Source of the DNA: an uncultured Paracoccaceae bacterium
Lineage (GTDB): Bacteria; Pseudomonadota; Alphaproteobacteria; Rhodobacterales; Rhodobacteraceae
Length of the DNA stretch: 64,000 bases
NCBI GenBank assembly: GCA_938028765.1
Contig: CALIZF010000004.1
Span: 1-64,000 of the forward strand
Reading direction: 5' to 3'
Below the pieces are notes generated by a model. It did not search any database and was not told the origin of the DNA. It worked only from the letters and a program-made list of their open reading frames with translations. Within the stretch, counting starts at the first letter, position 1; every line of letters begins with the position of its first letter. This document shows positions 51,887 to 60,835 of this stretch, piece after piece. A program made the translations under genes and the position numbers.

Positions 51887-52765
51887 ATGGAGGATTTCCT
51901 GGGCGCGAATGCGGTCTGGATCGCGCTGGCGGTCGTCATCGTCCTCGCCGTCATCCTCGGCGTCAGGATCGTGCCGCAGAGCGAGAAGCACGTGGTCGAG
52001 CGGTTCGGGCGGCTGCAGAGCGTGCTCGGGCCCGGGATCAATGTGATCGTCCCGTTCATCGACACGGTGAAGCACCGGGTGAGCGTCCTGGAGCGGCAGC
52101 TGCCGAACGCCAGCCAGGACGCAATCACCACCGACAACGTGCTGGTGAAGGTCGAGACGAGCGTCTTCTACCGCATCACCGAGCCGGAGAAGACCGTCTA
52201 TCGCATCCGCGACGTGGACGGTGCCATCGCCACGACGGTGGCCGGGATTGTGCGGTCCGAGATCGGCAAGCTGGAGCTCGACCAGGTTCAGTCGAACCGC
52301 GCGCAGCTGATCGAGCGGGTGCGCGAGCAGGTGTCGGCCATGGTGGACGACTGGGGTGTGGAGGTGACGCGCGCCGAGATCCTGGACGTGAACCTCGACG
52401 ATGCGACGCGGGCGGCGATGCTGCAGCAGCTGAACGCCGAACGCGCGCGGCGGGCGCTGGTAACTGAGGCCGAGGGCAAGCGGCGGGCGGTGGAACTGGC
52501 GGCGGACGGCGACCTTTACGCCGCCGAGCAGGAGGCGAAGGCACGCCGGGTGCTGGCCGATGCCGAAGCCTATGCGACCGGGGTGATCGCGGCCGCGATC
52601 AGGGAGAGCGGCATCGAGGCGGCGCAATATCAGGTGGCGCTGAAGCAGGTCGAGGCGCTGGTCAGCCTGGGCGAGGGCCAGGGCAAGCAGGTGGTGCTGC
52701 TGCCGGCCGCCGCCATGGACGCCTTCGGCGAGGCGTTCCGGATGCTGAAGGGTCGGGCGTCGTGA
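51887..52765 (+). CDS. SPFH/band-7 domain membrane protein (QmcA/stomatin-like)
   Basis: A 292-residue protein with one N-terminal membrane helix (about residues 10-28), then an SPFH domain (EKHVVERFGRLQSVLGPGINVIVPFIDTV) and a coiled-coil tail rich in Ala/Glu (about 170-255). Such proteins form large ring or cage oligomers in membrane microdomains, often regulating FtsH-type proteolysis. The start is the ATG after GGGAGGAGC. Its stop overlaps the GTG of the NfeD-like gene (GTGA), the standard SPFH-NfeD pair. Confidence 0.93.
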   Translation: MEDFLGANAVWIALAVVIVLAVILGVRIVPQSEKHVVERFGRLQSVLGPGINVIVPFIDTVKHRVSVLERQLPNASQDAITTDNVLVKVETSVFYRITEPEKTVYRIRDVDGAIATTVAGIVRSEIGKLELDQVQSNRAQLIERVREQVSAMVDDWGVEVTRAEILDVNLDDATRAAMLQQLNAERARRALVTEAEGKRRAVELAADGDLYAAEQEAKARRVLADAEAYATGVIAAAIRESGIEAAQYQVALKQVEALVSLGEGQGKQVVLLPAAAMDAFGEAFRMLKGRAS

Positions 52766-53025
52766 CCTGGTGGGTCTGGGTCGTCGCGGGGCTGGCCGTC
52801 GGGGCGATCGAGCTGCTGGCGCCCGGCTATGTCTTCGTGGGCTTCGGCCTCGGCGCGGTGGCGGTCGGCGCGCTGGTGGCGGCGGGCGTCATGACGCCGT
52901 CGCTGCCGGTGCAGGCGGCCGTCTTTGCCGTGCTGTCGGCAGGGGCCTGGCTGGCCCTTCGGGCGATTCTGGGCGTGCGGCGCGGGCAGGTGAAACGGAT
53001 CGACCGCGACATCAACGAGACCTGA
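52762..53025 (+). CDS. Short NfeD-like membrane protein
   Basis: An 87-residue protein with three hydrophobic segments (about residues 3-20, 22-40 and 48-70), IELLAPGYVFVGFGLGAVAVG being typical of the NfeD membrane part. It lacks the soluble OB-fold domain of full NfeD and ends in a basic tail. GTG start, overlapping the SPFH gene by 4 bp. It is expected to cooperate with the SPFH protein in membrane quality control. Confidence 0.9.
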   Translation: MTWWVWVVAGLAVGAIELLAPGYVFVGFGLGAVAVGALVAAGVMTPSLPVQAAVFAVLSAGAWLALRAILGVRRGQVKRIDRDINET

Positions 53026-53743
53026 GCGCCCCGGGCAGCAGGGCGTCGGGCGGAGGCCTGTCGGCCTCGCCCTTCACCAGCCGGGCGGCGGCGCTGGCCC
53101 GGACCGCCGGCACCCCCAGCCGGAACACGGGGCCGGAGCCCGGGATGCGCGCGGCCCGGACGGCGGGGACCAGCGACGGGCCGCGGTTGGCGACGAGGCA
53201 GAGGGCCATGACCAGCCCGCAGGCGACAGAGACACAGGTCCGCAGGCGCTTGCCAGCGGTCTGCCGCGCGGGCAGCACGTCAAACCGGGTGAACTGCACC
53301 GGCACCATGACCGTGAGGGCCGCGAAGAACAGCGCGGTGGCGCCGTGGTAGGCGGTTATGGAACAGGCAGGGCCGGGCACGGCCGCATCGGGGCAGACCG
53401 GAACAATGGCGAGGCCGAGTGCGCCGGCCCCGGCGACGGTCGTCGGGCTGGCATCCGTCATCCGCCGCCGGACCGGCGTGTCGAAAGGCGGCAAGATGTG
53501 GTCGCACGGGCTGGGCGGGTAACCGCGGTAGCAGAGCAGGAAGATCCCGATCGTGGTCATCGTCCCGGCGAACAGCGCGGCGGTGTTCGGCTGCCAGAAG
53601 CGCATCGCGAGATGGAGCGGCGCAGGTCGCCCGCACCGAGCCCCGCCGTCGGCACCAGCAGAAGGACCGGCGGCGCACCCCCGCGCAGGCCGGTGGAAAT
53701 CGGCGGCCGCTTCTGTATCGGCGAAGCGGATCTTGTGGGGCAT
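53012..53743 (-). pseudogene. Frameshift-damaged multi-pass membrane protein gene
   Basis: Reading from 53743 downwards the frame opens MPHKIRFADTEAAADFH. Near 53690 continuing sense requires a switch to another frame, giving HRLRGGAPPVLLLVPTAGLG and DLRRSIS (a membrane helix and an SIS motif). Near 53610 it must switch back, to MRFWQPNTAALFAGTMTTIG, IFLLCYRGYP and, later, VAGAGALGLAIVP, TVMVPVQFTRF and RLVKGEA. The pattern fits one +1 and one -1 indel. In the family as I recall it, three positions near the C-terminus are Trp; here they are Arg (CGG). The intact 197-residue frame from 53605 could still be expressed. Family function unknown. Sequencing error is an alternative. Confidence 0.55.
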
Positions 53744-53946
53744 CTGCGCGCGGCGGCTACGCCGGCCCAATCGCGGGGACCGCGATGGCCGATGCCCGCG
53801 GGATGAACCATGCGCCCGGCGGCCGCCGGTTCGGCCGTTTCGGCACGGCGCCCTGCCCCGTCTGCCAGCCAGCGAGGCGCCGGGGGCAGGATGCCATGAG
53901 GAGGCCACGGGGCCCGGGCGACCTCGGTCGCAGCTGTCCGCGGTTA

Positions 53947-53960
53947 CGACCATCGTGCAA
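53947..53960 (+). promoter_or_regulatory. Shared cluster motif, copy upstream of the PQQ dehydrogenase
   Basis: CGACCATCGTGCAA, about 100 bp before the dehydrogenase ATG. It matches motifs at 55888-55901 and 60836-60849 in at least 11 of 14 positions, and the following TT.C.C.TGC resembles the 55888 copy. A likely activator binding site for this cluster. Confidence 0.55.
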
Positions 53961-54059
53961 TTTCGCTTGCCGCCGTCCCGCCCGATGATCCGGGCGGCGC
54001 GGGGCCGGCGCGCCGAGAGGCGCGGCCCGTCCGCCGCCTGAACCGAGGGAGGGAACCCG

Positions 54060-55820
54060 ATGAACCGATTTGCCGTCGCGGTCGCCGCGGCGATCGCCTT
54101 GGGCGTGCCGGCATGGGCCGACGTGACCGAAGCCGACATCGCAAACGACGCTCTGACCACCGCAGATGTGGTGACCAACGGTATGGGCCGGGCGCTGCAG
54201 CGCTACAGCCCGCTCGACATCCTGAACAAGCAGAACGTGCGCAAGCTGACCCCGGTCTGGGCCTTCAGCCTCGGCGGCGAAAAGCAGCGCGGGCAGGAAA
54301 GCCAGCCGCTGGTGCGCGACGGGGTCATGTACATCACCGGCTCGTACAGCCGGGTCTATGCGATCGACATCGCCACCGGCCGCGAGATCTGGCAATACGA
54401 CGCGCGCCTGCCCGAGGGTATCCTGCCCTGCTGCGACGTGGTCAATCGCGGCGCCGCGCTCTACGGCGACAAGCTCTACTTCGGCACGCTCGACGCCCGA
54501 ATCGTGGCGCTGAACGCCAAGACCGGCGCGGTCGTCTGGAACAAGCGCATCGCCGACTACAAGGAAGGCTACAGCTTCACCGCTGCGCCGATGATCGTGA
54601 ACGGCCTCGTCATCACCGGCAACTCGGGCGGCGAGTTCGGCATCGTCGGCGCGGTCGAGGCGCGCGATGCCGAGACGGGCGAGCTCGTCTGGCGGCGGCC
54701 GGTGATCGAGGGGCACATGGGCGAGCTGAACGGCAAGCCCTCGACCATGACCGGCACGCTCAACGCCACCTGGCCCGGCGACATGTGGAAGACCGGCGGC
54801 GGCGCGACCTGGCTCGGCGGTTCCTACGATATCGAGACCGACACCATCGTCTATGGTGCAGGCAACCCCGCCCCCTGGAACAGCTGGCTGCGCGACGCCG
54901 GCCAGAAGGACGACGGCTCGGGCGACAACCTCTATGCCGCCAGCCGCATCGGCCTCGATCCGGCGACCGGCGAGATCAAGTGGCACTTCCAGACCACCCC
55001 GCGCGAGGGCTGGGACTATGACGGTGTGAACGAGGTGATTCCCTTCACCGCCGCCGACGGGTCCAAGCTCTTCGCCACGGCCGACCGCAACGGCTATTTC
55101 TATGTCCTCAACCGCGAGGATGGCCGGTTCGTGCGGGGCTTCCCCTTCGTCAAAGATATCACATGGTCCTCGGGGCTGGATGCCAACGGCCGGCCGATCT
55201 GGAACGAAGCCAACCGGCCGGGCGATCCGGCCAAGGCGGCCGACGGCCAGAAGGGCGAGGTGATCTTTGCCGCGCCCTCGTTCCTTGGCGGCAAGAACTG
55301 GATGCCGATGGCCTACAGCCAGCGCACGGGCCTCTTCTACGTGCCGTCCAACGAATGGGGCATGGACATCTGGAACGAGCCGATCACCTACAAGGCCGGC
55401 GCGGCCTATCTGGGTGCGGGTTTCACCATCAAGCCGCTCTACGAAGACCACATCGGCAGCCTCAAGGCGATCGACCCGATCACCGGCGAATGGAAGTGGG
55501 AATACAAGAACGCAGCGCCGCTGTGGTCGGGGGTGATGACGACTGCCGGGGGGCTGGTGTTCTTCGGCACGCCCGAGGGCGAGCTCGTGGCGCTTGACGA
55601 CGAGACGGGCGAGAAGCTCTGGAGCTTCCAGACCGGTTCGGGCGTGGTCGGCCAACCGATCACCTGGGAACAGGACGGCGAGCAGTATGTCTCGGTGATC
55701 TCGGGCTGGGGCGGCGCGGTTCCGCTGTGGGGTGGCGAGGTGGCCAAGAAGGTGAGCTATCTCAACCAGGGCGCGATGCTCTGGACCTTCAAGCTGCCGC
55801 GCGAGCTGGCGCAGAACTGA
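54060..55820 (+). CDS. PQQ-dependent alcohol dehydrogenase, lanthanide-type (ExaF/PedH-like)
   Basis: A 586-residue periplasmic quinoprotein oxidising alcohols and passing electrons to cytochrome c. Signal peptide to about residue 20. An eight-bladed propeller contains tryptophan-docking repeats (for example [12 protein letters not shown]). The vicinal disulfide Cys124-Cys125 (ILPCCDV) that contacts PQQ is present. The catalytic Asp319 is followed two residues later by Asp321 (GWDYDGVNE). That extra Asp is the known mark of lanthanide-dependent enzymes, as in XoxF and PedH; calcium enzymes have Ala/Ser there. [20 protein letters not shown] resembles PedH/ExaF more than XoxF. Alcohol specificity is not predictable. 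Confidence 0.92.
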   Translation: MNRFAVAVAAAIALGVPAWADVTEADIANDALTTADVVTNGMGRALQRYSPLDILNKQNVRKLTPVWAFSLGGEKQRGQESQPLVRDGVMYITGSYSRVYAIDIATGREIWQYDARLPEGILPCCDVVNRGAALYGDKLYFGTLDARIVALNAKTGAVVWNKRIADYKEGYSFTAAPMIVNGLVITGNSGGEFGIVGAVEARDAETGELVWRRPVIEGHMGELNGKPSTMTGTLNATWPGDMWKTGGGATWLGGSYDIETDTIVYGAGNPAPWNSWLRDAGQKDDGSGDNLYAASRIGLDPATGEIKWHFQTTPREGWDYDGVNEVIPFTAADGSKLFATADRNGYFYVLNREDGRFVRGFPFVKDITWSSGLDANGRPIWNEANRPGDPAKAADGQKGEVIFAAPSFLGGKNWMPMAYSQRTGLFYVPSNEWGMDIWNEPITYKAGAAYLGAGFTIKPLYEDHIGSLKAIDPITGEWKWEYKNAAPLWSGVMTTAGGLVFFGTPEGELVALDDETGEKLWSFQTGSGVVGQPITWEQDGEQYVSVISGWGGAVPLWGGEVAKKVSYLNQGAMLWTFKLPRELAQN

Positions 55821-55843
55821 GCCGACGCAAGATCTGACGAGGG

Positions 55844-55870
55844 GGGCCGTCCGGCGCAGCCGGGCGGCCC
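55844..55870. terminator. Hairpin downstream of the PQQ dehydrogenase
   Basis: GGGCCGTCCGGC (55844-55855), loop GCA, then GCCGGGCGGCCC (55859-55870), a 12-bp stem with one G-T pair, followed by TTCGCCTT. It separates the dehydrogenase from the NosR-like gene and would allow independent, presumably much higher, expression of the dehydrogenase. Confidence 0.6.
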
Positions 55871-55887
55871 TTCGCCTTGGGGCCTTG

Positions 55888-55901
55888 CGACCTTTGTGCA
55901 A
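55888..55901 (+). promoter_or_regulatory. Shared cluster motif, copy upstream of the NosR-like gene
   Basis: CGACCTTTGTGCAA, 36 bp before the ATG of the NosR-like gene and just after the terminator hairpin of the dehydrogenase gene. The close spacing to the start suggests a site overlapping or adjacent to the promoter of a separate NosR-apbE transcript. Confidence 0.55.
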
Positions 55902-55936
55902 TTCTCCTGCGCGCGAAGGGGACCTAGCGTGCAGGC

Positions 55937-58177
55937 ATGGTCCGCGTCCGCCCGTCCTGCCGTGTCCCGTCGCCGCCCACGCGCGCTCCACGCGGACGCG
56001 CTGGCGTCTGCGGCGGCCCCGGGTGGCTGCGGACCGCCGCGACACCGGCGGGCACGCTTCGGGGGGTGCTGGCGGGCCTTCTGGCGTGGCTTCTGGCCCT
56101 CGCTTCACCCGCCGCAGCCGACCCGCTGCCGCGCGAGGCCATCGCTGCGCTGGTCATGCCGCCCTTTTCGGTGGGCGAGCCGGTCAACGATCGGGGCGTC
56201 TGGCAGCTTCTGAACTCGGGCGGGGCACATGCGGGATACGTCTTCGAGACCGAGCCGCTTGCGCCCTTGCCCGGCTTCTCGGGGTCGCCGATCAACGTGC
56301 TGGTGACGCTCGACTTGGCCGGCAATTTCCTCGACGCCCGCCTGATCAGCCATAACGAGCCGATCTTCGTCTCGGGCCTTGGCGAGGCGCCGTTCCACAA
56401 GTTTTTCGAGCAGTACCGCGGCCATTCCATCGCCACGCCGATGGTGGTGGGTTCGCCCTATGGCACGAGCGGCGCGGGAAGCGGCCTTGTGGCGCTCGAC
56501 GGGGTGACAAAGGCCACCGCGAGCGTGCGCGTCGCGCATGAATCGATCCTTGCGGCGACACTCGCCGTGGCGCGCGAAAAGATGCAGGGGGTGGCCTCGG
56601 CGCCCCCTGCCGCGCCCGACCCCGACCATGACGAGGCGCTGACCTGGGACGATCTCGTGGCGCAGGGGATCGCCCGCAACCTGCGCGTGACGAACGCCGA
56701 AGTGGACAAGGCCTTTGCCGGCACGCGCTTTGCCGACGCCGATCCCGAGGCGGCCGCCGACCCGGCGGGGCTCTACCTCGATCTGTGGCTGATCGACATC
56801 GGCCCGCCGGCGGTGGCGCGCGCCGTGCTCGACCGCGACGGGTTGCGGGAACTCGAGCGGCTGCGCCGTGTTGCGCCGCAGGACGAGCCGCTGCTTGTGA
56901 TCGATGCCGGCCGCCACGGCCTCGTGTCGGCCGATTTCGTGCGCAACACCGCCCCCGACCGGCTGACCGCGGTGCAGGACGGGTTGCCGGTGGCGCTGCG
57001 CGATGCAGACCTCGTGTTCGACACTGCACCCGGCGTGCCGCTCGGGGCGGCGATGGTGCTGCGCACCGACCGGCGGCTGGGCTTTGACCCGACGCGCGAC
57101 TGGGTGTTGCAGGTGCAGGCGGTGCGCACCCGCGGCAGCTTTCAGCCCGAGGTCGGTTCGGTGCACCTTGACCTTGTCTATGCCGCGCCCGAGCGCTTCT
57201 TCCTGCGTGCCGAGCCGCCCCGGCCGCTTCCGCCCTGGCGGGAAGCGCTGTGGAACCGGCGGGTCGATCTCCTCGCGCTGGCAGCGGTGCTCGGCGCGGT
57301 GTTCCTGCTTCTCGGGCCGGGCGAGAAGCGGCTGGTCCGGCTGGCCGCCTTCCGGCCCGCGCGTCTGGCAATCCTTGCCGGGGTGACGGCGTTCGTCGGC
57401 TACTGGGGGCAGGGGCAGCTGTCGATCGTGACGGTGCTCGGGGCGATCCGCGCGGCCTGGGATGGGGCGAGCTTCGCCTTTCTGCTCTATGATCCCTTCT
57501 CGCTGATGGTCTGGGCGGCGGCGGGTATCGGCTTCGTGCTCTGGGGTCGGGGGCTTTTCTGCGGCTGGCTCTGTCCATTCGGCGCGCTGCAGGAATTCGC
57601 CCATCACGCGGGGCGCGCGCTGCGCCTGCCGGTGGCAGAGCCCTCGGCGGCCTGGGACCGGCGGCTGAAGTCGGTGAAATACCTCCTGCTGGCTGGGCTG
57701 GTGGCCACCGTGTTCCTGGCGCCGGGGCAGGTCGATACCGTGGCGGAGCTAGAACCCTTCAAGACCGCCATCACCACCCATTTCGTGCGGCCGGCGCCCT
57801 ACGTCGCCTACGCGGTGGCCTGGCTGGTGCTGGGCGCCTTCACCTTCCGTGGCTTCTGCCGCTACGTCTGCCCGCTCGGCGCGGTGATGGTGCTGGGGGG
57901 TCTTTTGCGCCGCCGCGACTGGATCGCGCGGCGCGCCGATTGCGGCGCGCCATGCCAGCTTTGCCGCGTGCGCTGCCGCTACGGGGCGATCTCGAGGTCG
58001 GGGCGGGTGGATTATGCCGAATGCTTCCAGTGCCTCGACTGTGTGAAGATCCATGACGACCCCGGCCTCTGCGTGCCGCGGGTGCTGGCCGCGCGCGGCC
58101 GGCGCGGCGCGACGGCCGTGCCCCCGGCGGCGCGGCCGATTGCAGCGGCGGCCCCTGCCGGAGCGGCGGCGCCATGA
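55937..58177 (+). CDS. NosR/NirI-like flavin- and iron-sulfur membrane protein
   Basis: A 746-residue protein: basic lead and signal (about to residue 61), a periplasmic FMN-binding domain (about 85-215), a beta-rich periplasmic part, then about five to six membrane helices and a cytosolic ferredoxin-like tail. The covalent FMN site fits D188-G-V-T-K-A-T194, a variant of DxxSGAT with Lys for Gly. Two CxxxCP motifs (CGWLCPFG, CRYVCPLG) and two Cys clusters (CGAPCQLCRVRC; CFQCLDC...LC) match NosR. No nos or nir gene is near; instead it neighbours a quinoprotein dehydrogenase and apbE. Probable transmembrane electron carrier. A later start near residue 40 is possible. Confidence 0.88.
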   Translation: MVRVRPSCRVPSPPTRAPRGRAGVCGGPGWLRTAATPAGTLRGVLAGLLAWLLALASPAAADPLPREAIAALVMPPFSVGEPVNDRGVWQLLNSGGAHAGYVFETEPLAPLPGFSGSPINVLVTLDLAGNFLDARLISHNEPIFVSGLGEAPFHKFFEQYRGHSIATPMVVGSPYGTSGAGSGLVALDGVTKATASVRVAHESILAATLAVAREKMQGVASAPPAAPDPDHDEALTWDDLVAQGIARNLRVTNAEVDKAFAGTRFADADPEAAADPAGLYLDLWLIDIGPPAVARAVLDRDGLRELERLRRVAPQDEPLLVIDAGRHGLVSADFVRNTAPDRLTAVQDGLPVALRDADLVFDTAPGVPLGAAMVLRTDRRLGFDPTRDWVLQVQAVRTRGSFQPEVGSVHLDLVYAAPERFFLRAEPPRPLPPWREALWNRRVDLLALAAVLGAVFLLLGPGEKRLVRLAAFRPARLAILAGVTAFVGYWGQGQLSIVTVLGAIRAAWDGASFAFLLYDPFSLMVWAAAGIGFVLWGRGLFCGWLCPFGALQEFAHHAGRALRLPVAEPSAAWDRRLKSVKYLLLAGLVATVFLAPGQVDTVAELEPFKTAITTHFVRPAPYVAYAVAWLVLGAFTFRGFCRYVCPLGAVMVLGGLLRRRDWIARRADCGAPCQLCRVRCRYGAISRSGRVDYAECFQCLDCVKIHDDPGLCVPRVLAARGRRGATAVPPAARPIAAAAPAGAAAP

Positions 58178-59073
58178 CGCGGTTGCCGCGCCGGCGGGTG
58201 CTGCGACTGGCCGCCGCCCTGGTGGCGCTGCCCTGGGCGGTGCGGGCGGCAGGCCCGCAGGTCTGGCGCGGCCGTGCCTTCGGGACCGAGGCGCAGGTCA
58301 TCCTGCACGCGCCCGAGGCCGAAGCGCGCGCGGCCTTCGCGGCGCTGGCCGACCTCGTTCGGCGGATGGAGGGGCTGTTCAGCCTGCACGATCCCGTCTC
58401 GGCCCTGTCGCGCCTCAACGCCGCCGGCCGGCTTGCCCCTGCGCCGCCTGAAATGTCGGCTTTGCTGGGCCTTTGCGCGCGCGTGCATGACGCGACAGGT
58501 GGGCTTTTCGATCCCACGGTGCAGCCCCTGTGGCAGGCGCTGGCGCGCGGCGGAGACGCGGCCGCAGCGCGGGCGGCGGTGGGCTGGGGCAGGGTGCGGC
58601 ACGGGCCAGACGGCGTCGTGCTGGCCCCCGGCCAGGCGCTGACGCTGAACGGCATCGCGCAGGGGTTTGCCGCAGATGCGGCGCGCGCGCTTCTTGTGGC
58701 GCGTGGTTTCGACCGGGTGCTAGTGGACCTCGGCGAATTCGCCGCCAGCGGCGGGCCCTGGCGGCTGGGGCTCGAAGACCCGAACCTCGGCCTGCACGGC
58801 AGCCGCACCATCGCCGACAGCGCCGTGGCCACGTCGAGCCCAGCTGCGCTCATGCTGGCGCCGGATGTGGCGCATATCCTTCACCCGAAGGGCAGCTCTG
58901 CGCCGCTATGGTCGAGCGTGACCGTCGAGGCCGAGAGCGCCGCCCTTGCCGACGGGCTGTCGACCGCGGCCTGCCTGATGCCGCGCGACGCGCTTGCCGC
59001 GCTTGCCGGTCGGGTCGCCGGGCTGCGGGCCGTGGTGGCTGTCAGCCCGGAGGGCGAGGTCGAGACGCTCTAG
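58174..59073 (+). CDS. apbE: FAD:protein FMN transferase
   Basis: A 299-residue exported enzyme that links FMN from FAD onto Ser/Thr of periplasmic redox domains. It has an Arg-rich signal (MTRLPRRRVLRLAAALVALPWAVRA). Family segments: DPTVQPLW, LNGIAQGFAADAARALL, LVDLGEFAASG and the magnesium-site-type ADGLSTAACLM. The ATG overlaps the NosR-like stop (ATGA), so its prime substrate is almost certainly that protein's FMN domain. Confidence 0.93.
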   Translation: MTRLPRRRVLRLAAALVALPWAVRAAGPQVWRGRAFGTEAQVILHAPEAEARAAFAALADLVRRMEGLFSLHDPVSALSRLNAAGRLAPAPPEMSALLGLCARVHDATGGLFDPTVQPLWQALARGGDAAAARAAVGWGRVRHGPDGVVLAPGQALTLNGIAQGFAADAARALLVARGFDRVLVDLGEFAASGGPWRLGLEDPNLGLHGSRTIADSAVATSSPAALMLAPDVAHILHPKGSSAPLWSSVTVEAESAALADGLSTAACLMPRDALAALAGRVAGLRAVVAVSPEGEVETL

Positions 59074-59114
59074 CATGCCGGCCGTTGCGGAACCGGGCGC
59101 AGCGGCCCGCCGGA

Positions 59115-60032
59115 TCAGCGATCGGGCGGGGTAAAGCTCAGCCCGAGCGCCGTATGAGCAGCGGCGATGCGCCCGTCTTCCAGCGCCGCGCGGATCGCGT
59201 CATCGGCGGCATAGGCAAGGTCGCGGTGCGACTGGTGCACCGCAAGCCCGAGCGTCCAGGTCCCGCGGGCGAGGCCGGGCATATGGGGCACATGGACAGC
59301 CAGATCCGGACGGTCCCGCACGCCCCACTCGAGCTGCCCGCGCGCCCCCATGGCGGTGCGCACCTCGCCCTCCGCCAGCGCCGCCACCGCCTGCGCCGTG
59401 GTCCGAAAGCGGCGGATGTTGGGCATCAGCAGCCCGCGACCGATGCCCGACAGGTAAAAATCGGCCAACGAATCGTTTTCGACCGCGACCGATGCGGTGC
59501 GGAAGCTGCCCGGGCCCGGCCCCTCGTCGGGATAGTCGGCGCGGCGATAGGCCACGGCCAGCGTCTCGACCGAATACTGGCCGGTGAAGACGACATGTTC
59601 GATTCGGCAAGCAAAGGCGCTGTCATAGGGCACGCGCAGCATGACATTGGACACCCGCCCGCCGACGACGGACCCGCGCCAGACGTAATTCATCAGGTCG
59701 GCCTCGACCGTCTCGCTCGCCTGCACCAGACGGATGCGCGCCTCGACCCCGAGCGCCTCGGCGACAATGCGCGCCACCGCCACATCGACACCGCGCGGTC
59801 GGCCGGCCTCGAGCCAGGAATAGGGCGGCAGGTTCTCGTAGAGCGCGAATTCGGCGAACCCGCGTTCGACGATCTCGTCGAGCGTCTGACCGACGAAGCT
59901 GCGCGGCGTGTTCTGCGGCCGCGGTCCCGGCGCAACATCGGCGCAGCGCGCAGCCTGGGCGAGGGCACGACCGGGCAGGACGACCGCCGCCGCCCCGCCC
60001 GCGACCCCGGCCAAGAGTTTCCTGCGGTGCAT
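59115..60032 (-). CDS. MoxJ/XoxJ-like periplasmic binding protein, quinoprotein-associated
   Basis: A 305-residue exported protein with a signal (GVAGGAAAVVLPGRALA) and a type-2 periplasmic-binding fold (FAEFALYENLPPYSWLEAGRPRGVDVAVARIVAEAL). Family members sit next to PQQ dehydrogenase genes (mxaJ/xoxJ) and are thought to aid dehydrogenase maturation or the electron-acceptor complex rather than transport. Transcribed with the cytochrome gene on the opposite strand from the dehydrogenase. Convergent with apbE. Confidence 0.82.
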   Translation of the reverse strand: MHRRKLLAGVAGGAAAVVLPGRALAQAARCADVAPGPRPQNTPRSFVGQTLDEIVERGFAEFALYENLPPYSWLEAGRPRGVDVAVARIVAEALGVEARIRLVQASETVEADLMNYVWRGSVVGGRVSNVMLRVPYDSAFACRIEHVVFTGQYSVETLAVAYRRADYPDEGPGPGSFRTASVAVENDSLADFYLSGIGRGLLMPNIRRFRTTAQAVAALAEGEVRTAMGARGQLEWGVRDRPDLAVHVPHMPGLARGTWTLGLAVHQSHRDLAYAADDAIRAALEDGRIAAAHTALGLSFTPPDR

Positions 60033-60068
60033 CCCGCCCCCACTTCCGCCCTGACGCGTTGCGCCTGA

Positions 60069-60761
60069 TCAGTGCGCAGCCGACAGCCCGACGGTCAGCG
60101 CCTCGGCCGCCTTTTTCCACGATCCTTCGGTCCCGTCGAGCGCCAACGCGGCCTGGCGCGCGATCGAATCCGCCACCGGCGCGCCCGACAGCGTGGGCAG
60201 CGTCTCGGCGATCGCCGAAAGCTCGGCCTTCAGCGCCGCGACATCGCCGGTGCCGGCGGCGAGCGCGTCGCGGATCTCCTTCAGCCGACCGGCGATCTCG
60301 TCCATCGCCGCATCGTCCGGGCGCGTTTCGATGTAGGTGCGGATCGCCCAGGCAGCTTTCTGGTCGAGCAGCCCCTCGAATGCCGGCATCTTGGTCACCC
60401 CGTCCTGGGTATAGCCGTGGCGGAAGCGCTCGACGAACCATTCGTCGCCATAATCGGCGGCCTCGAGAAAGCGCAGATCCGGCGCAAGACCGCCCGAGAC
60501 CGCGCCCAGTCCGTGGCAGCGCGCGCAGTTCTGGTTGTAGCCCGAGGCACCAATCTCGATGGCGGTCGCCCAGACCTCGGGCCCCATGTCCCGGTAGGGG
60601 TTGAGGGTCAGCCAGTCTTCGCCCACGTCCGGCAGGGCCGACGTGTCGATCGGCTGGGGCGTCACGTCGCCATGGCCGAGCACAACCTGCCCCGACAGCA
60701 TCGCGACGGCGGCGGCAGCCAATCCGAGGGTGCAGAGTCTGATCCGGTTGCCCGTGTGCAT
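60069..60761 (-). CDS. pedF: Cytochrome c-550 PedF-like electron acceptor
   Basis: A 230-residue periplasmic cytochrome c: signal to about residue 29, then HGDVTPQPIDTSALPDVGEDW (the PedF-type N-terminus) and the heme motif C79-A-R-C82-H83 in GYNQNCARCHGL. An axial Met is probably in VTKMPAFEGLL. A helical C-terminal extension from about residue 155 may be specific to the subgroup. In Pseudomonas PedF takes electrons from PQQ ethanol dehydrogenases; the same role fits here. It is the first gene of a two-gene minus-strand unit with the MoxJ-like protein. Confidence 0.9.
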   Translation of the reverse strand: MHTGNRIRLCTLGLAAAAVAMLSGQVVLGHGDVTPQPIDTSALPDVGEDWLTLNPYRDMGPEVWATAIEIGASGYNQNCARCHGLGAVSGGLAPDLRFLEAADYGDEWFVERFRHGYTQDGVTKMPAFEGLLDQKAAWAIRTYIETRPDDAAMDEIAGRLKEIRDALAAGTGDVAALKAELSAIAETLPTLSGAPVADSIARQAALALDGTEGSWKKAAEALTVGLSAAH

Positions 60762-60835
60762 GCGATCCTCCCACGGCCGGGCTCCCCCGCCCGGCTTCCA
60801 TCCTTGCATATCGGCCCCGCGCCCCCGCCTCCATG

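Noticed and set aside
53757-56108. A long minus-strand open frame opposite the PQQ dehydrogenase
   Set aside because: The plus strand encodes an intact dehydrogenase with all motifs; the antisense translation shows no family features.
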